The notes beneath the pieces were generated by a model. It did no database searches. It was given only the letters and a program-made list of their open reading frames with translations, and had not been told where the DNA came from. From Chloroflexota bacterium (GTDB lineage Bacteria > Chloroflexota > Anaerolineae > Anaerolineales > Anaerolineaceae), in the NCBI GenBank assembly GCA_023406965.1, contig JAEXTI010000070.1:1-9858 (forward strand): a stretch of DNA of 9,858 bases, given 5' to 3'. Numbering within the stretch: position 1 is the first letter of the stretch; each line of letters opens with the position of its first letter. Below, in pieces: positions 1 through 5,955 of this stretch. Made by a program: the position numbers and the translations under genes.

Positions 1-565
1 CGGCGGTCAACACCTGCTCCAGGCGAGCCGGGAACTCCCGCGCCAAAATCGCCGTGCCCTCCACCGGCACGCCCTTGGTCAACAACAGGCGGTCGCCGGG
101 CTGCGCTCCGCGCGGGGTGACCAGCCGTTCGCGGGCCACCTCCCCCACCAGCGTAGCGCTCAAAATGGGGCGGTCCAATCCATAAGTCACCTCAGAATGT
201 CCGCCGATAACCGAGATACCCAGCTCCGCCGCGGCGCGGTACACCTGGGCGAAGATATCTTCGACCAGGCCGGGAGTGGTTTTGCCTTCCGGGAGAAGCA
301 GTGTAGCCATCATCCAGCGCGGCGCGGCCCCGCTGGTGGCAATATCATTGGCATTGATCTGCACGGCATACCAGCCAATCTGGTCGATGGCAAAGGTGAT
401 TGGATCGGATTTAAACACCAGCAGGCGCTCGCCCAAATCGATCACAGCGCAATCTAGCCCGGCGCCGGGGCCGAGCAGAATGCGCGGGTCAAGCCGCGGA
501 GCCCGGGCCAGCAGGGTTGCCAGAAATTCGGGGGGCAGTTTACCCAGCGGGAATGAATTGGTCAT
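1..565 (-). CDS. PurM/HypE/ThiL-superfamily (AIR synthase-related) protein, N-terminal part
   Basis: Reading the minus strand from the ATG at 563-565 gives 188 uninterrupted codons that run off the left edge, so the C-terminal half is missing. The protein starts MTNSFPLGKLPPEF. It shows the N-terminal ATP-binding layout of the AIR synthase superfamily: a GxDCAV segment with Asp38 (family form G-D/E-D-x-A), KSDPITF with Asp54, NANDIATSGAAPRW (71-84), GGHSEVT (121-127), and PGDRLLLTKG followed by EGTAILARE. The 'PRWMMATLLLPEG' and 'TKG..EGTAIL' style is closest to the HypE-like AIR synthase-related group rather than true PurM or ThiL. Members typically bind ATP and activate a carboxylate, thiocarbamate or similar group. 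The actual substrate cannot be told from this half, and no hyp genes are visible nearby. The start is supported by a TATAAT box 7 bp upstream. No Shine-Dalgarno sequence is present, consistent with a leaderless mRNA. Confidence 0.85.
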   Translation of the reverse strand, partial: MTNSFPLGKLPPEFLATLLARAPRLDPRILLGPGAGLDCAVIDLGERLLVFKSDPITFAIDQIGWYAVQINANDIATSGAAPRWMMATLLLPEGKTTPGLVEDIFAQVYRAAAELGISVIGGHSEVTYGLDRPILSATLVGEVARERLVTPRGAQPGDRLLLTKGVPVEGTAILAREFPARLEQVLTA

Positions 566-572
566 AGATGGG

Positions 573-578
573 ATTATA
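573..578 (-). promoter_or_regulatory. -10 box (TATAAT) for the AIR synthase-like gene, leaderless spacing
   Basis: On the minus strand a perfect TATAAT lies at 578-573, with only 7 bases (CCCATCT) before the ATG at 565. Transcription starting about 7 nt after the -10 would begin at or next to the start codon. No good -35 hexamer is visible 16-18 bp upstream. The promoter call is an inference from the consensus match and the position. Confidence 0.6.
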
Positions 579-730
579 CCCTTCCCCAACCCGCCCATCC
601 TCTCCACGTAGTGGCGGGTCTTTAACGCCAGCTAAGATCGATCACCCGCACCACTCACCCTCAGGCGAGGCGCATTGGCCTACACGCGAGACCCGCCTTC
701 TCAGACAACCTCTCACCCCCTTTCGGTCTT

Positions 731-797
731 GTAGGGGTCGGGAAACCCGACCCGCCGTTGGCTTACCACGACCCGGGCGCGGAGACCGCGCCCCTAC
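731..797. repeat. Composite palindromic element with GTAGGGG/CCCCTAC ends
   Basis: This 67-bp unit is bounded by inverted 7-mers, GTAGGGG (731-737) and CCCCTAC (791-797). Inside are two perfect 8-bp-stem hairpins with 3-nt loops: GGGTCGGG (735-742), loop AAA, CCCGACCC (746-753); and GGGCGCGG (775-782), loop AGA, CCGCGCCC (786-793). The layout resembles a REP- or MITE-like interspersed palindromic element. No transposase, target-site duplication or second full copy is visible in the window, so mobility is an inference. Confidence 0.6.
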
Positions 798-824
798 CGA
801 CGATTCCCCGTGAAAAAACGTTGT

Positions 825-843
825 CGCGGGTAAGAAACCCGCG
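825..843. repeat. Short palindrome, 7-bp stem
   Basis: CGCGGGT (825-831) pairs perfectly with ACCCGCG (837-843) around a 5-nt loop, AAGAA. It has the same GGG/CCC-rich stem and A-rich loop as the neighbouring palindromes and is followed by CTACTAC, an echo of the CTAC end of the 731-797 element. It is probably another member of the same hairpin family. Confidence 0.55.
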
Positions 844-890
844 CTACTACCAGAAGAACAGCAGGCCACGCATCATTACCTGACTCCGTC

Positions 891-1000
891 GGGGTTGAAA
901 CCCCACCTCAGTACCCCAAAGTCCCGATGGGACTCGCCCTACCTAACCCGCAGGGTTTCCATGCCCTTAGCAGGGACTTTAGTCCCGCTTTAGTCCCGCG
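891..1000. repeat. Run of four short palindromes plus an 11-bp tandem duplication
   Basis: Four small hairpins follow one another: GGGGT/ACCCC (891-895 with 900-904, extendable by one pair); AGTCCC/GGGACT (920-925 with 929-934, loop GAT); AACCC/GGGTT (945-949 with 953-957, loop GCA); and GGGACT/AGTCCC (973-978 with 981-986, 2-nt centre). The last leads into a direct duplication of CTTTAGTCCCG (977-987 and 988-998). AGTCCC/GGGACT occurs in two separate hairpins, so these look like related short repeats. None has a T-tract, and they lie between divergent promoters, so they are not terminators. Confidence 0.55.
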
Positions 1001-1023
1001 TTTCTCCCACAGTTTATCGCTTC

Positions 1024-1032
1024 TGATATACT
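1024..1032 (+). promoter_or_regulatory. Extended -10 box (TGATATACT) for the HAD gene, leaderless spacing
   Basis: TGA followed by TATACT (hexamer 1027-1032) is an extended -10 motif, one mismatch from TATAAT, which can work without a good -35. Only 6 bases (TACCTC) separate it from the ATG at 1039. Transcription would start at about the A of the ATG. No Shine-Dalgarno sequence can fit, which agrees with a leaderless message. Confidence 0.55.
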
Positions 1033-1038
1033 TACCTC

Positions 1039-1662
1039 ATGAAATCCATTCGCGCCATCCTCTTTGACATCGGCGGGGTGCTGCTACGCACCGAAGACCG
1101 CGGCCCACGCACCGCTCTGGCTGCCCGCTTCGGCCTCGATTATGCCGGAATCGATCAATTGGTGTGGGGCAGCCCTATCAGTGTGGCCGCCGAAGAGGGC
1201 CGCGCCGAGCCCGCCGACGTGTGGGAACATGTCCGCAAATCTCTCAACCTATCCCCCGCCGAAATCATTGAATTTGAAACCCAGTTTTGGGCTGGCGACC
1301 AGCTAGATCGCGAGTTATTTGCGCGGCTGCGCTCCTTTCGCCCGCAATACCTCACCGGCTTGCTCAGTAACGCCTGGCCTAGAAACGTGCTGGCGCTGTT
1401 TTACGAACGCTACGGCATGGATCGCGAGTACGTTGAATCCAGTTTCGATGTAGCAGTCAGCTCCGCGGCTGCCGGGGTGCGCAAGCCGGACGCCCGTATC
1501 TTTGCACACACTGCCGCTCTTCTCGGGCTGCCCGGTGAGCAAATCGTCTTCGTGGATGACTTTCTACACAACGTGGAAGGTGCCCGGCGGGCAGGTTGGA
1601 AAGCCGTTCATTTCAAGAACCGCGAGCAGGCTTTGGCGGAACTACAAACCCTGCTGAATTAA
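1039..1662 (+). CDS. HAD-superfamily (subfamily IA) hydrolase
   Basis: This 207-residue cytosolic protein has the length and four motifs of a HAD hydrolase with a helical cap. Motif I is FDIGGVLL with the nucleophile Asp10. Motif II is LLSNAW (Ser near residue 110). Motif III is VRKPDARIF with the conserved Lys. Motif IV is [18 protein letters not shown], carrying the Mg2+-binding Asp pair and the DDxxxNxxxA pattern. The second acid of motif I (normally two residues after the nucleophile) is Gly12, as in the YihX/epoxide-hydrolase-like branch, whose motif is FDLGNV. The likely chemistry is phosphate-ester hydrolysis on a small metabolite; the substrate is unknown. The gene begins a two-gene unit, with the metallophosphoesterase gene following after 3 bp. 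The start is fixed by the -10 box just upstream. Confidence 0.9.
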   Translation: MKSIRAILFDIGGVLLRTEDRGPRTALAARFGLDYAGIDQLVWGSPISVAAEEGRAEPADVWEHVRKSLNLSPAEIIEFETQFWAGDQLDRELFARLRSFRPQYLTGLLSNAWPRNVLALFYERYGMDREYVESSFDVAVSSAAAGVRKPDARIFAHTAALLGLPGEQIVFVDDFLHNVEGARRAGWKAVHFKNREQALAELQTLLN

Positions 1663-1665
1663 CTG

Positions 1666-2277
1666 ATGGTATCTTCCGCTACTCCCATTGCCACGCTCGG
1701 TGTGGTCACCGACACGCACATTCCCGACCGAGTGAACAACCTGCACCCGGCTTTGATTCCGGGACTGCGCGCGGCGGGCGTGGAGCGCATCCTGCACGCC
1801 GGAGACATCTCTACCCGGCGAGTGCTGGATGAACTGGCCCAGGTGGCTCCAGTCACCGCGGTGCAGGGCAATCGCGATTGGCTCTACCGCGTTGACCTAC
1901 CCAAAGTCGTACTGTTGGAGGTTGCCGGCATGAAAGTTGGCCTGGCCCACGGGCACGGCACCTGGTTCACCTATTGGTGGGACAAATTCCAGTATGTGGC
2001 CATCGGCTACCGCTTTGAGCGCTACCGCCGGGTGCTAGAGCGCTCCTGCCCCGGCGCGCAGGTCATCGTCTACGGCCACACGCACGCAGCGGAAAACCGC
2101 TGGGAAAATGGCGTGCTCTACTTCAACCCCGGTTCCGCCAGCTTCAGCTTCCGCCCCGAAGACGCCCGCCCCACCTACGGCTTGCTGCGTTTCTATCCCG
2201 GCGGTCGCGTGGAAGCCGAAATTCTGTCCCTCGACGGTGCGCAAGTAGTCAACGGTTACTGGCAAGCCCGCCCCTAG
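1666..2277 (+). CDS. YfcE/MJ0936-like metallophosphoesterase, long form
   Basis: This 203-residue calcineurin-like phosphoesterase contains the full metal-binding series: TDTH (Asp16, His18), AGD (Asp47), GNRD (Asn69), LAHGHG (His95, His97) and YGHTH (His138, His140). These coordinate two metal ions that hydrolyse phosphomono- or phosphodiesters. It is somewhat longer than the usual YfcE-like protein. The extra length is an aromatic- and Arg-rich stretch between His97 and the GHTH motif (about residues 99-125, including TYWWDKFQY), which probably shapes the substrate pocket. It begins 3 bp after the HAD stop with no Shine-Dalgarno sequence, so translation probably depends on reinitiation after the HAD gene. 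Its TAG stop (2275-2277) overlaps the stop of the convergent paralogue at 2274-2765. Substrate unknown. Confidence 0.9.
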   Translation: MVSSATPIATLGVVTDTHIPDRVNNLHPALIPGLRAAGVERILHAGDISTRRVLDELAQVAPVTAVQGNRDWLYRVDLPKVVLLEVAGMKVGLAHGHGTWFTYWWDKFQYVAIGYRFERYRRVLERSCPGAQVIVYGHTHAAENRWENGVLYFNPGSASFSFRPEDARPTYGLLRFYPGGRVEAEILSLDGAQVVNGYWQARP

Positions 2278-2283
2278 GCAGGC
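2266..2283. other. Shared CTAG stop codons within an imperfect hairpin
   Basis: The tetranucleotide CTAG at 2274-2277 gives TAG on both strands and ends both metallophosphoesterase genes. It sits in an imperfect inverted repeat, GCCCGCC (2266-2272) with GGCAGGC (2277-2283) and a 4-nt loop, with one C/A mismatch. No T-tract follows on either side, so this is not a standard intrinsic terminator. Transcripts from either side may read into the opposite gene. Confidence 0.6.
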
Positions 2284-2765
2284 AAGAACAGACCTTCGCC
2301 CGTCTCCAAATCCAGCACGTAAAAAGAATGATTCTCAGAGCGCAGCCCGCCTAACGCGCCGGGGTTGATCACGCGTGTCCAACCCACCTGCTCATCCTTG
2401 TGGCGGTGGGTGTGCCCACAAAAAACAAACGCATACTCACCCGATTCCGCCAGCTCCTGCACCTTCTTGGGCACATGCCCGTGCGCCGCGGCGATTTTCA
2501 CCCCGCCCACTGTACCCGTGAACACCTCGCCGCTAAAGTTGTTGGGGTTCTGGTACAGCAGGGCCTGGCGGATTTCGCCGGAGAGGTAATCGCCGTTACC
2601 CAGCACATGGATCACCTGGAAGCCGCCCAACGCCGAAGCGGTCTCGGGGGTAGTCATATCGCCGCAGTGAACGATGGTATCTACACCCCGCAAACGTAAA
2701 AACGCCAGGGCGAACTCCAGGGTGGTGAGGTTGTTGTGCGTGTCCGAAAGAATCCCCAACTGCAT
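2274..2765 (-). CDS. YfcE/MJ0936-like metallophosphoesterase, short form
   Basis: This compact 163-residue phosphodiesterase-type protein has the typical length of the YfcE/MJ0936 family. Metal-site motifs are SDTH (Asp8, His10), HCGD (Asp36), GNGD (Asn57, Asp59), AHGH (His95, His97) and CGHTH (His118, His120), followed by NPGALGG, the family's usual NPGS-type turn. It is the second gene of a minus-strand unit. Its ATG (2765-2763) lies 7 bp after the stop of the RelA/SpoT-like gene, and a GAGG ribosome-binding site overlaps that stop with 5-nt spacing, which indicates translational coupling. It is a paralogue of the plus-strand gene at 1666-2277, which converges on it. In vitro activity of the family on model phosphodiesters is known; the cellular substrate is not evident here. 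Confidence 0.9.
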   Translation of the reverse strand: MQLGILSDTHNNLTTLEFALAFLRLRGVDTIVHCGDMTTPETASALGGFQVIHVLGNGDYLSGEIRQALLYQNPNNFSGEVFTGTVGGVKIAAAHGHVPKKVQELAESGEYAFVFCGHTHRHKDEQVGWTRVINPGALGGLRSENHSFYVLDLETGEGLFLPA

Positions 2766-2772
2766 GCAGGCC

Positions 2773-4629
2773 TCACACGATTTCGAGCGAACGGAAGGGA
2801 ATGCCCGAGGCTTTGAAAGCCCGGCGCAGTTTGCTCAAATGCGCTTCGTCCAACTGAGAAACGACCAATCGCAGGTTGAAGCTGCCGTCTGGCAGCGTGT
2901 CGTTGACAGAGCGCAGGATATTGCCGCCGCGGCGAGAGATGATTCCAGCCAGGCGCGAGAGCGTGCCGGGTTTGTTGCTTTCCGGCTCCGCGTACATCAA
3001 AATGGTCGTCCATCGCAACACCGCGCGAGAAATGCCGGTTTCATCCAGGGTGGCGGCTACATCGCTCAAGCGAATGGTCCCGCCGCCCAGCGCCGCGTAC
3101 AGATCTTCCAGGCTGGCGCAGCCCAACCGCTCCAGCAGATTATCCAGACGGTCATTTTCCAAAACACGCACATCTTCCAGCGCCAGGATGCCGCGCTCAC
3201 TCAACACCGGGTGAATCATGCTCCGGCCCAGGTCGGCGGACTTGCGCAGCCCGACCGTCGCCAGAACCGCGCGCAACAGCCTGGCAGTGGACTCGTTGCA
3301 ATAAGCCAGCCACTCTTCATTGGGGGTCAGGCGTTTGCCGCTGGTAACCACTTCCACCACATCGCCAGGTTGGACGCGATCGGAAAGACGCGCCAGGGCG
3401 CCGTTCACTTTGACGGCGCTGATCTTGTCCAACAGGAACTCCTGCTGAATGGAAGCTACCGCATCCAGAACGGAAGAGCCGTCACGCAAGAAGCGCGCCC
3501 CACCGCTGGGGGTAAGGATTTCCACCGGGCGGTACTGGCTGGTCTCCTGGCCGTTCTTGATCGCATACACCACCCCCCACATGTTTTCGCCTTCCATTTC
3601 AGGCGTGGTGATGGCCACCTCGATGGCCCCATAATCCGGCATCCAGGCAGTAACTTGAATGGCGCGATATCCGTTCTGCGGATAGGCGATGAAATCGTCG
3701 AAGCGATCGTTGTCCAGATAGGGTCCAAAAAAGCTATTGACAGCGCCTAGCAGTGCGTAGCACTGGTTTTTATCCTCGCTGGCTGTGGTCAGGCGGAAGC
3801 TGATCATATCGTTGACCGCGGAGAAGTTGCTCAGGGAAGATTTGCGCGAGCGCGCCATGCGGCGCAGTTTTTGCCACACCTGCCAGTAGCCGTTGGCAAA
3901 AATGCTGACGCTGCCGTTCACGCCGGCTTTTTCCATCAGATGCGCCATCTGCTCCATCATTGGATTGATGAAAGACAATTGCAGGCGCTGGTCCGCATCG
4001 ACGCGTTGTTTGACAAAAGCAAAACTTTCGGGATCGGCAAAGGGGAAGGAGATGTCTTCGATCCAGCAGCGCCAGCGGTAGCAGTTGAGAATACCCGCCA
4101 GCTTTCCATAAGCGCGGATGGCCTCGGTGGCCTTTTGCACACGCTTTGCCGGGGACATGTGCTGCAAGGTGAGCAAGTTGTGGGTTTTATCGGCCAGCTT
4201 GACCAAAAAGACCCCGGGGTCGCGGAACATGGCGATCTTGCGCAAGGTCTCCATCTCTCGCGAGCGCCCATCCCGAGGGTTGCTCAACTTGGTGACCCCG
4301 TCCACAATGTAAGCCACCTCCTCGCCCAGCGGCCCGGCGAAAATCGAGCGGATCCGATCCAGCCCGGCTCCGCTGTCCTCAACGGCATCATGCAGCAGGG
4401 CCGCAATCGTCCAGGCTTCGTTGCCGACCAACTCATCCAAAAAACCGGCCACCCAACCGCAATGCGTCTCGAAGTACGGCTCTCCGCTCAATCGTTTCTG
4501 CCCAGCATGAAGTTCCTGCCCGAGGTGGTAAGCCTCGGCTATTGCCGGGGTGCGGGGCACAAAATTTTCTTGATTATAGTCGCCGACCATTCTGGGCCGG
4601 AGCTCATACACGGGTTCAATTCTTACCAT
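2773..4629 (-). CDS. RelA/SpoT-like (p)ppGpp hydrolase with degenerate synthetase domain
   Basis: This 618-residue cytosolic protein has the order HD hydrolase, synthetase-like, TGS, helical, ACT. The HD domain (about 25-200) keeps every expected metal and catalytic residue: His56, LLHDAVED (His80, Asp81, Glu84, Asp85) and VKLADKTHN (Asp147, Asn151). It should remove pyrophosphate from (p)ppGpp. The synthetase-like region (about 220-360) keeps Asp274, Tyr321 and Glu337 but loses the usual signatures: YSIxxKM is WQVWQKL, FKDYIA is FDDFIA, NGYxSLH is NGYRAIQ, and EVQIRT is EVAITT. Synthesis is therefore doubtful. TGS is at about 369-430 (ILTPSGGA, VNG, GDVVEVVTSG). The ACT domain is at about 542-618 (KPGTLSRLAGIISRRGGNI). 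It is rather shorter than full-length Rel/SpoT. The start at 4629 has only a weak GGGA upstream, and I found no clear promoter. It is cotranscribed with the short metallophosphoesterase gene. Confidence 0.9.
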   Translation of the reverse strand: MVRIEPVYELRPRMVGDYNQENFVPRTPAIAEAYHLGQELHAGQKRLSGEPYFETHCGWVAGFLDELVGNEAWTIAALLHDAVEDSGAGLDRIRSIFAGPLGEEVAYIVDGVTKLSNPRDGRSREMETLRKIAMFRDPGVFLVKLADKTHNLLTLQHMSPAKRVQKATEAIRAYGKLAGILNCYRWRCWIEDISFPFADPESFAFVKQRVDADQRLQLSFINPMMEQMAHLMEKAGVNGSVSIFANGYWQVWQKLRRMARSRKSSLSNFSAVNDMISFRLTTASEDKNQCYALLGAVNSFFGPYLDNDRFDDFIAYPQNGYRAIQVTAWMPDYGAIEVAITTPEMEGENMWGVVYAIKNGQETSQYRPVEILTPSGGARFLRDGSSVLDAVASIQQEFLLDKISAVKVNGALARLSDRVQPGDVVEVVTSGKRLTPNEEWLAYCNESTARLLRAVLATVGLRKSADLGRSMIHPVLSERGILALEDVRVLENDRLDNLLERLGCASLEDLYAALGGGTIRLSDVAATLDETGISRAVLRWTTILMYAEPESNKPGTLSRLAGIISRRGGNILRSVNDTLPDGSFNLRLVVSQLDEAHLSKLRRAFKASGIPFRSLEIV

Positions 4630-4791
4630 CGTTTTAATCCCACAGCCTTTTCGATAACACAGAACGACAATTGGTGAAAGTTTGGCTCTCCAGGAGTTGC
4701 CGTGGTAGGTCCCGTATTGAGGGTCTTTTTTCCCTACTGAGTGACCAGTACCTTGATTTTACCAGAACATCCTGGCCCAAAGGTGCTTAAG

Positions 4792-4810
4792 ATCATGAAG
4801 GATGCATGAT
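4792..4810. promoter_or_regulatory. Inverted repeat overlapping the S1 promoter, possible operator
   Basis: ATCATG (4792-4797) and CATGAT (4805-4810) are perfect inverted half-sites with a 7-bp centre. The last base of the right half is the first T of the -35 hexamer TTGACA (4810-4815). A dimeric regulator bound here would compete with or contact RNA polymerase. The site also lies upstream of the divergent RelA/SpoT-like gene. The geometry is seen; the function is inferred. Confidence 0.35.
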
Positions 4811-4838
4811 TGACAGTACCCCCCGGCAGCGGTATAAT
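4810..4838 (+). promoter_or_regulatory. Consensus sigma-70 promoter for the S1-domain gene
   Basis: A perfect -35 TTGACA (4810-4815), a 17-bp spacer and a perfect -10 TATAAT (4833-4838) make this the strongest promoter in the window. Transcription should begin near 4845, giving a leader of about 28 nt with a GGAG ribosome-binding site. It excludes any start codon upstream of about 4845 for the S1 gene. Confidence 0.85.
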
Positions 4839-4860
4839 CATCTTTCGTGACACTAAAATG

Positions 4861-4864
4861 GGAG
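4861..4864 (+). promoter_or_regulatory. Ribosome-binding site fixing the S1 gene start
   Basis: GGAG at 4861-4864 lies 8 nt before the ATG at 4873. It favours that start over the in-frame ATG at 4858, which has no Shine-Dalgarno sequence, and over a TTG at 4810, which lies inside the -35 box. Confidence 0.6.
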
Positions 4865-4872
4865 AAGTCGTA

Positions 4873-5826
4873 ATGGAGTCAGATTTGAACAACACAATCG
4901 AAACCCCGCAGGAGGATGCTGTCGAGGCCGTGCAGGCAGATAGCATTGAAGCTGCGCAGGTCGAAACCCCTCAGGAAGATGCTGCCGAAGCCGCGCAGGA
5001 CGACAGCTCTGAAGGTGGGGTAAAGACGAAGACGCACTTTACCGGCAAGGTCGTAAAGATCGGGCTGGCAGGCGCCTTGGTCGACATCGGGCAGGAAAAA
5101 CCCGCCCTCATCCATATTTCACAGTTGCTGTCCACCTCGCCTGAGGCGGTCAAGCGTGTGGAAGACGTGCTGCAGATCGGTCAAGAGATCGATGTGTGGG
5201 TTAAGCGTGTCAAAGATGACCGCGTTGAATTGACCATGATCAAACCGCTCGACCTCGAGTGGCGCGATATCAAGACCGGCATGTCCGTGAAGGGCAAAGT
5301 GGTCCGCTTGGAAAAATTCGGCGCGTTCGTAGAAATTGGCGCGGAACGCCCCGGCCTCATTCACATTAGCGAAATGGCTCACGGCTACGTGCGCCAGCCC
5401 TCCGATGTGGTCAATGAAGGCGACGAGATTGAAGCCCAGGTGATCGACGTGAACCGCAAGAAGCGCCAGATCAAGCTGAGCATCAAAGCCCTGCAGCCCG
5501 AACCCGTGAAGGAAGAAGTTGAAGAACCTCGCAACTTCTACCCCTCCGCCGAGCGCAAGGAAAAACCTGCTCGTAAGAAGAAAACCACCAATCGCCGCGG
5601 ACGTGGTGATGACATGGGCGGAAACGTGGACGAACTGCTGGCTACCATCAACGAACCGCAGGTCGAAGCCGAGCCGACTGCCATGGAAATCGCCATGCGC
5701 GAAGCTATGGAACGGGCTAAAGCCCGCAAGTCTGAGGACAAAGCCCGCAAGAGCAAGGCCACCACTCAGGAACAGGAAGATATCTTGAGCAGGACGCTGG
5801 AGAACAAGGTCCAGTCTGTCTCGTAG
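4873..5826 (+). CDS. S1 RNA-binding domain protein (two S1 domains)
   Basis: This 317-residue cytosolic protein probably binds RNA. Residues 1-49 are very acidic and contain a 21-residue repeat (ETPQEDA..EA at 10 and again at 31). Two S1 OB-fold domains follow, at about 52-125 (FTGKVVKIGLAGALVDIG, ALIHISQL, VELTMI) and 136-206 (VKGKVVRLEKFGAFVEIG, GLIHISEM, IKLSIK). The second has the near-consensus GxxGxFV and HxSE pattern. The tail is a basic, probably disordered segment (about 229-246, ARKKKTTNRRGRG), then an acidic stretch and a helical, charged end (about 270-310). Ribosomal S1 usually has four to six S1 domains, so this may be a reduced S1-like ribosome or mRNA-binding protein, or a separate regulator. 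The consensus promoter and strong terminator suggest a single, highly expressed transcript. Confidence 0.85.
   Translation: MESDLNNTIETPQEDAVEAVQADSIEAAQVETPQEDAAEAAQDDSSEGGVKTKTHFTGKVVKIGLAGALVDIGQEKPALIHISQLLSTSPEAVKRVEDVLQIGQEIDVWVKRVKDDRVELTMIKPLDLEWRDIKTGMSVKGKVVRLEKFGAFVEIGAERPGLIHISEMAHGYVRQPSDVVNEGDEIEAQVIDVNRKKRQIKLSIKALQPEPVKEEVEEPRNFYPSAERKEKPARKKKTTNRRGRGDDMGGNVDELLATINEPQVEAEPTAMEIAMREAMERAKARKSEDKARKSKATTQEQEDILSRTLENKVQSVS
4900..5016 (+). repeat. 63-bp in-frame duplication encoding the acidic N-terminus
   Basis: The DNA from 4900 (GAAACCCC...) is repeated imperfectly from 4963, a period of exactly 63 bp (21 codons). Each copy encodes ETPQEDA(V/A)EA(V/A)Q and what follows. Many differences between the copies are at the third codon position, so the protein repeat appears to be kept. 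The second copy fades out at about 5016. Confidence 0.7.
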
Positions 5827-5871
5827 ATTTCTCCTGACTGACTCCGGCTCTCCCCAGGCGAGTTGCAAGTC

Positions 5872-5904
5872 AAAAACACCCTCCATTTAGGAGGGTGTTT
5901 TTTT
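5872..5904 (+). terminator. Intrinsic terminator of the S1 gene
   Basis: ACACCCTCC (5876-5884) pairs perfectly with GGAGGGTGT (5890-5898) around a 5-nt loop, ATTTA, and the T-run 5898-5904 follows directly. It starts 45 bp after the S1 stop. The A-run at 5872-5876 gives a T-tract on the other strand, so the element could also stop leftward transcription. Confidence 0.92.
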
Positions 5905-5955
5905 GTCATGCCGCCCACGGTGTCCCCCCGCGCCCCGCAGCAAACAACTTTCAAG

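Larger units (their letters stand above)
566..1038. other. Gene-free divergent spacer with a hairpin cluster
   Basis: This 473-bp spacer separates the leftward AIR synthase-like gene from the rightward HAD gene. I find no credible gene. The two small overlapping open frames (about 568-813 plus, 642-869 minus) are Arg/Pro/Ser-rich, match no family I know and read through palindromes. The left third (579-730) holds little beyond a weak inverted repeat, TGGCG at 612-616 with CGCCA at 626-630. The right part (731-1000) is dense with short palindromes, annotated separately. The two ends carry the promoters of the flanking genes. Confidence 0.7.

Noticed and set aside
568..869. Two small overlapping open frames in the divergent spacer
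   Set aside because: They are Arg/Pro/Ser-rich, run through the palindromes, and have no family resemblance or ribosome-binding site.
731..1000. Possible CRISPR array
   Set aside because: The repeated elements are palindromes of differing sequence without constant-length direct repeats or unique spacers, and no cas genes are present.
2674..3750. 358-codon plus-strand open frame
   Set aside because: It lies antisense to the RelA/SpoT-like gene, whose domains account for the region. It has a Gln/Arg/Ala/His-rich composition typical of reading GC-rich codons backwards, and no family motif.
3871..4677. 268-codon plus-strand open frame
   Set aside because: It is also antisense to the RelA/SpoT-like gene, over the HD and synthetase-like regions. 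No recognisable domain or promoter.
4703..4737. Possible terminator or small RNA between the divergent genes (CCC/GGG followed by a T-run)
   Set aside because: The stem before the T-run is only 3 bp, and the longer GTAGG/CCTAC pairing places the T-run inside the loop. No rightward gene ends here.
4630..4760. Promoter for the RelA/SpoT-like gene on the minus strand
   Set aside because: The best -10-like strings (TGTTAT, TATCGA) are poor matches and have no -35 at suitable spacing, so no promoter is called.
4810..4872. Earlier starts for the S1 gene (TTG at 4810, ATG at 4858)
   Set aside because: 4810 is within the -35 hexamer and so is not transcribed. 4858 lacks a Shine-Dalgarno sequence, whereas 4873 has GGAG at good spacing.
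5119..5886. 255-codon minus-strand open frame
   Set aside because: Antisense to the S1 gene. It is Phe/His/Leu-rich, as expected from the reverse of Glu/Lys-rich codons, and its start lies inside the terminator hairpin.
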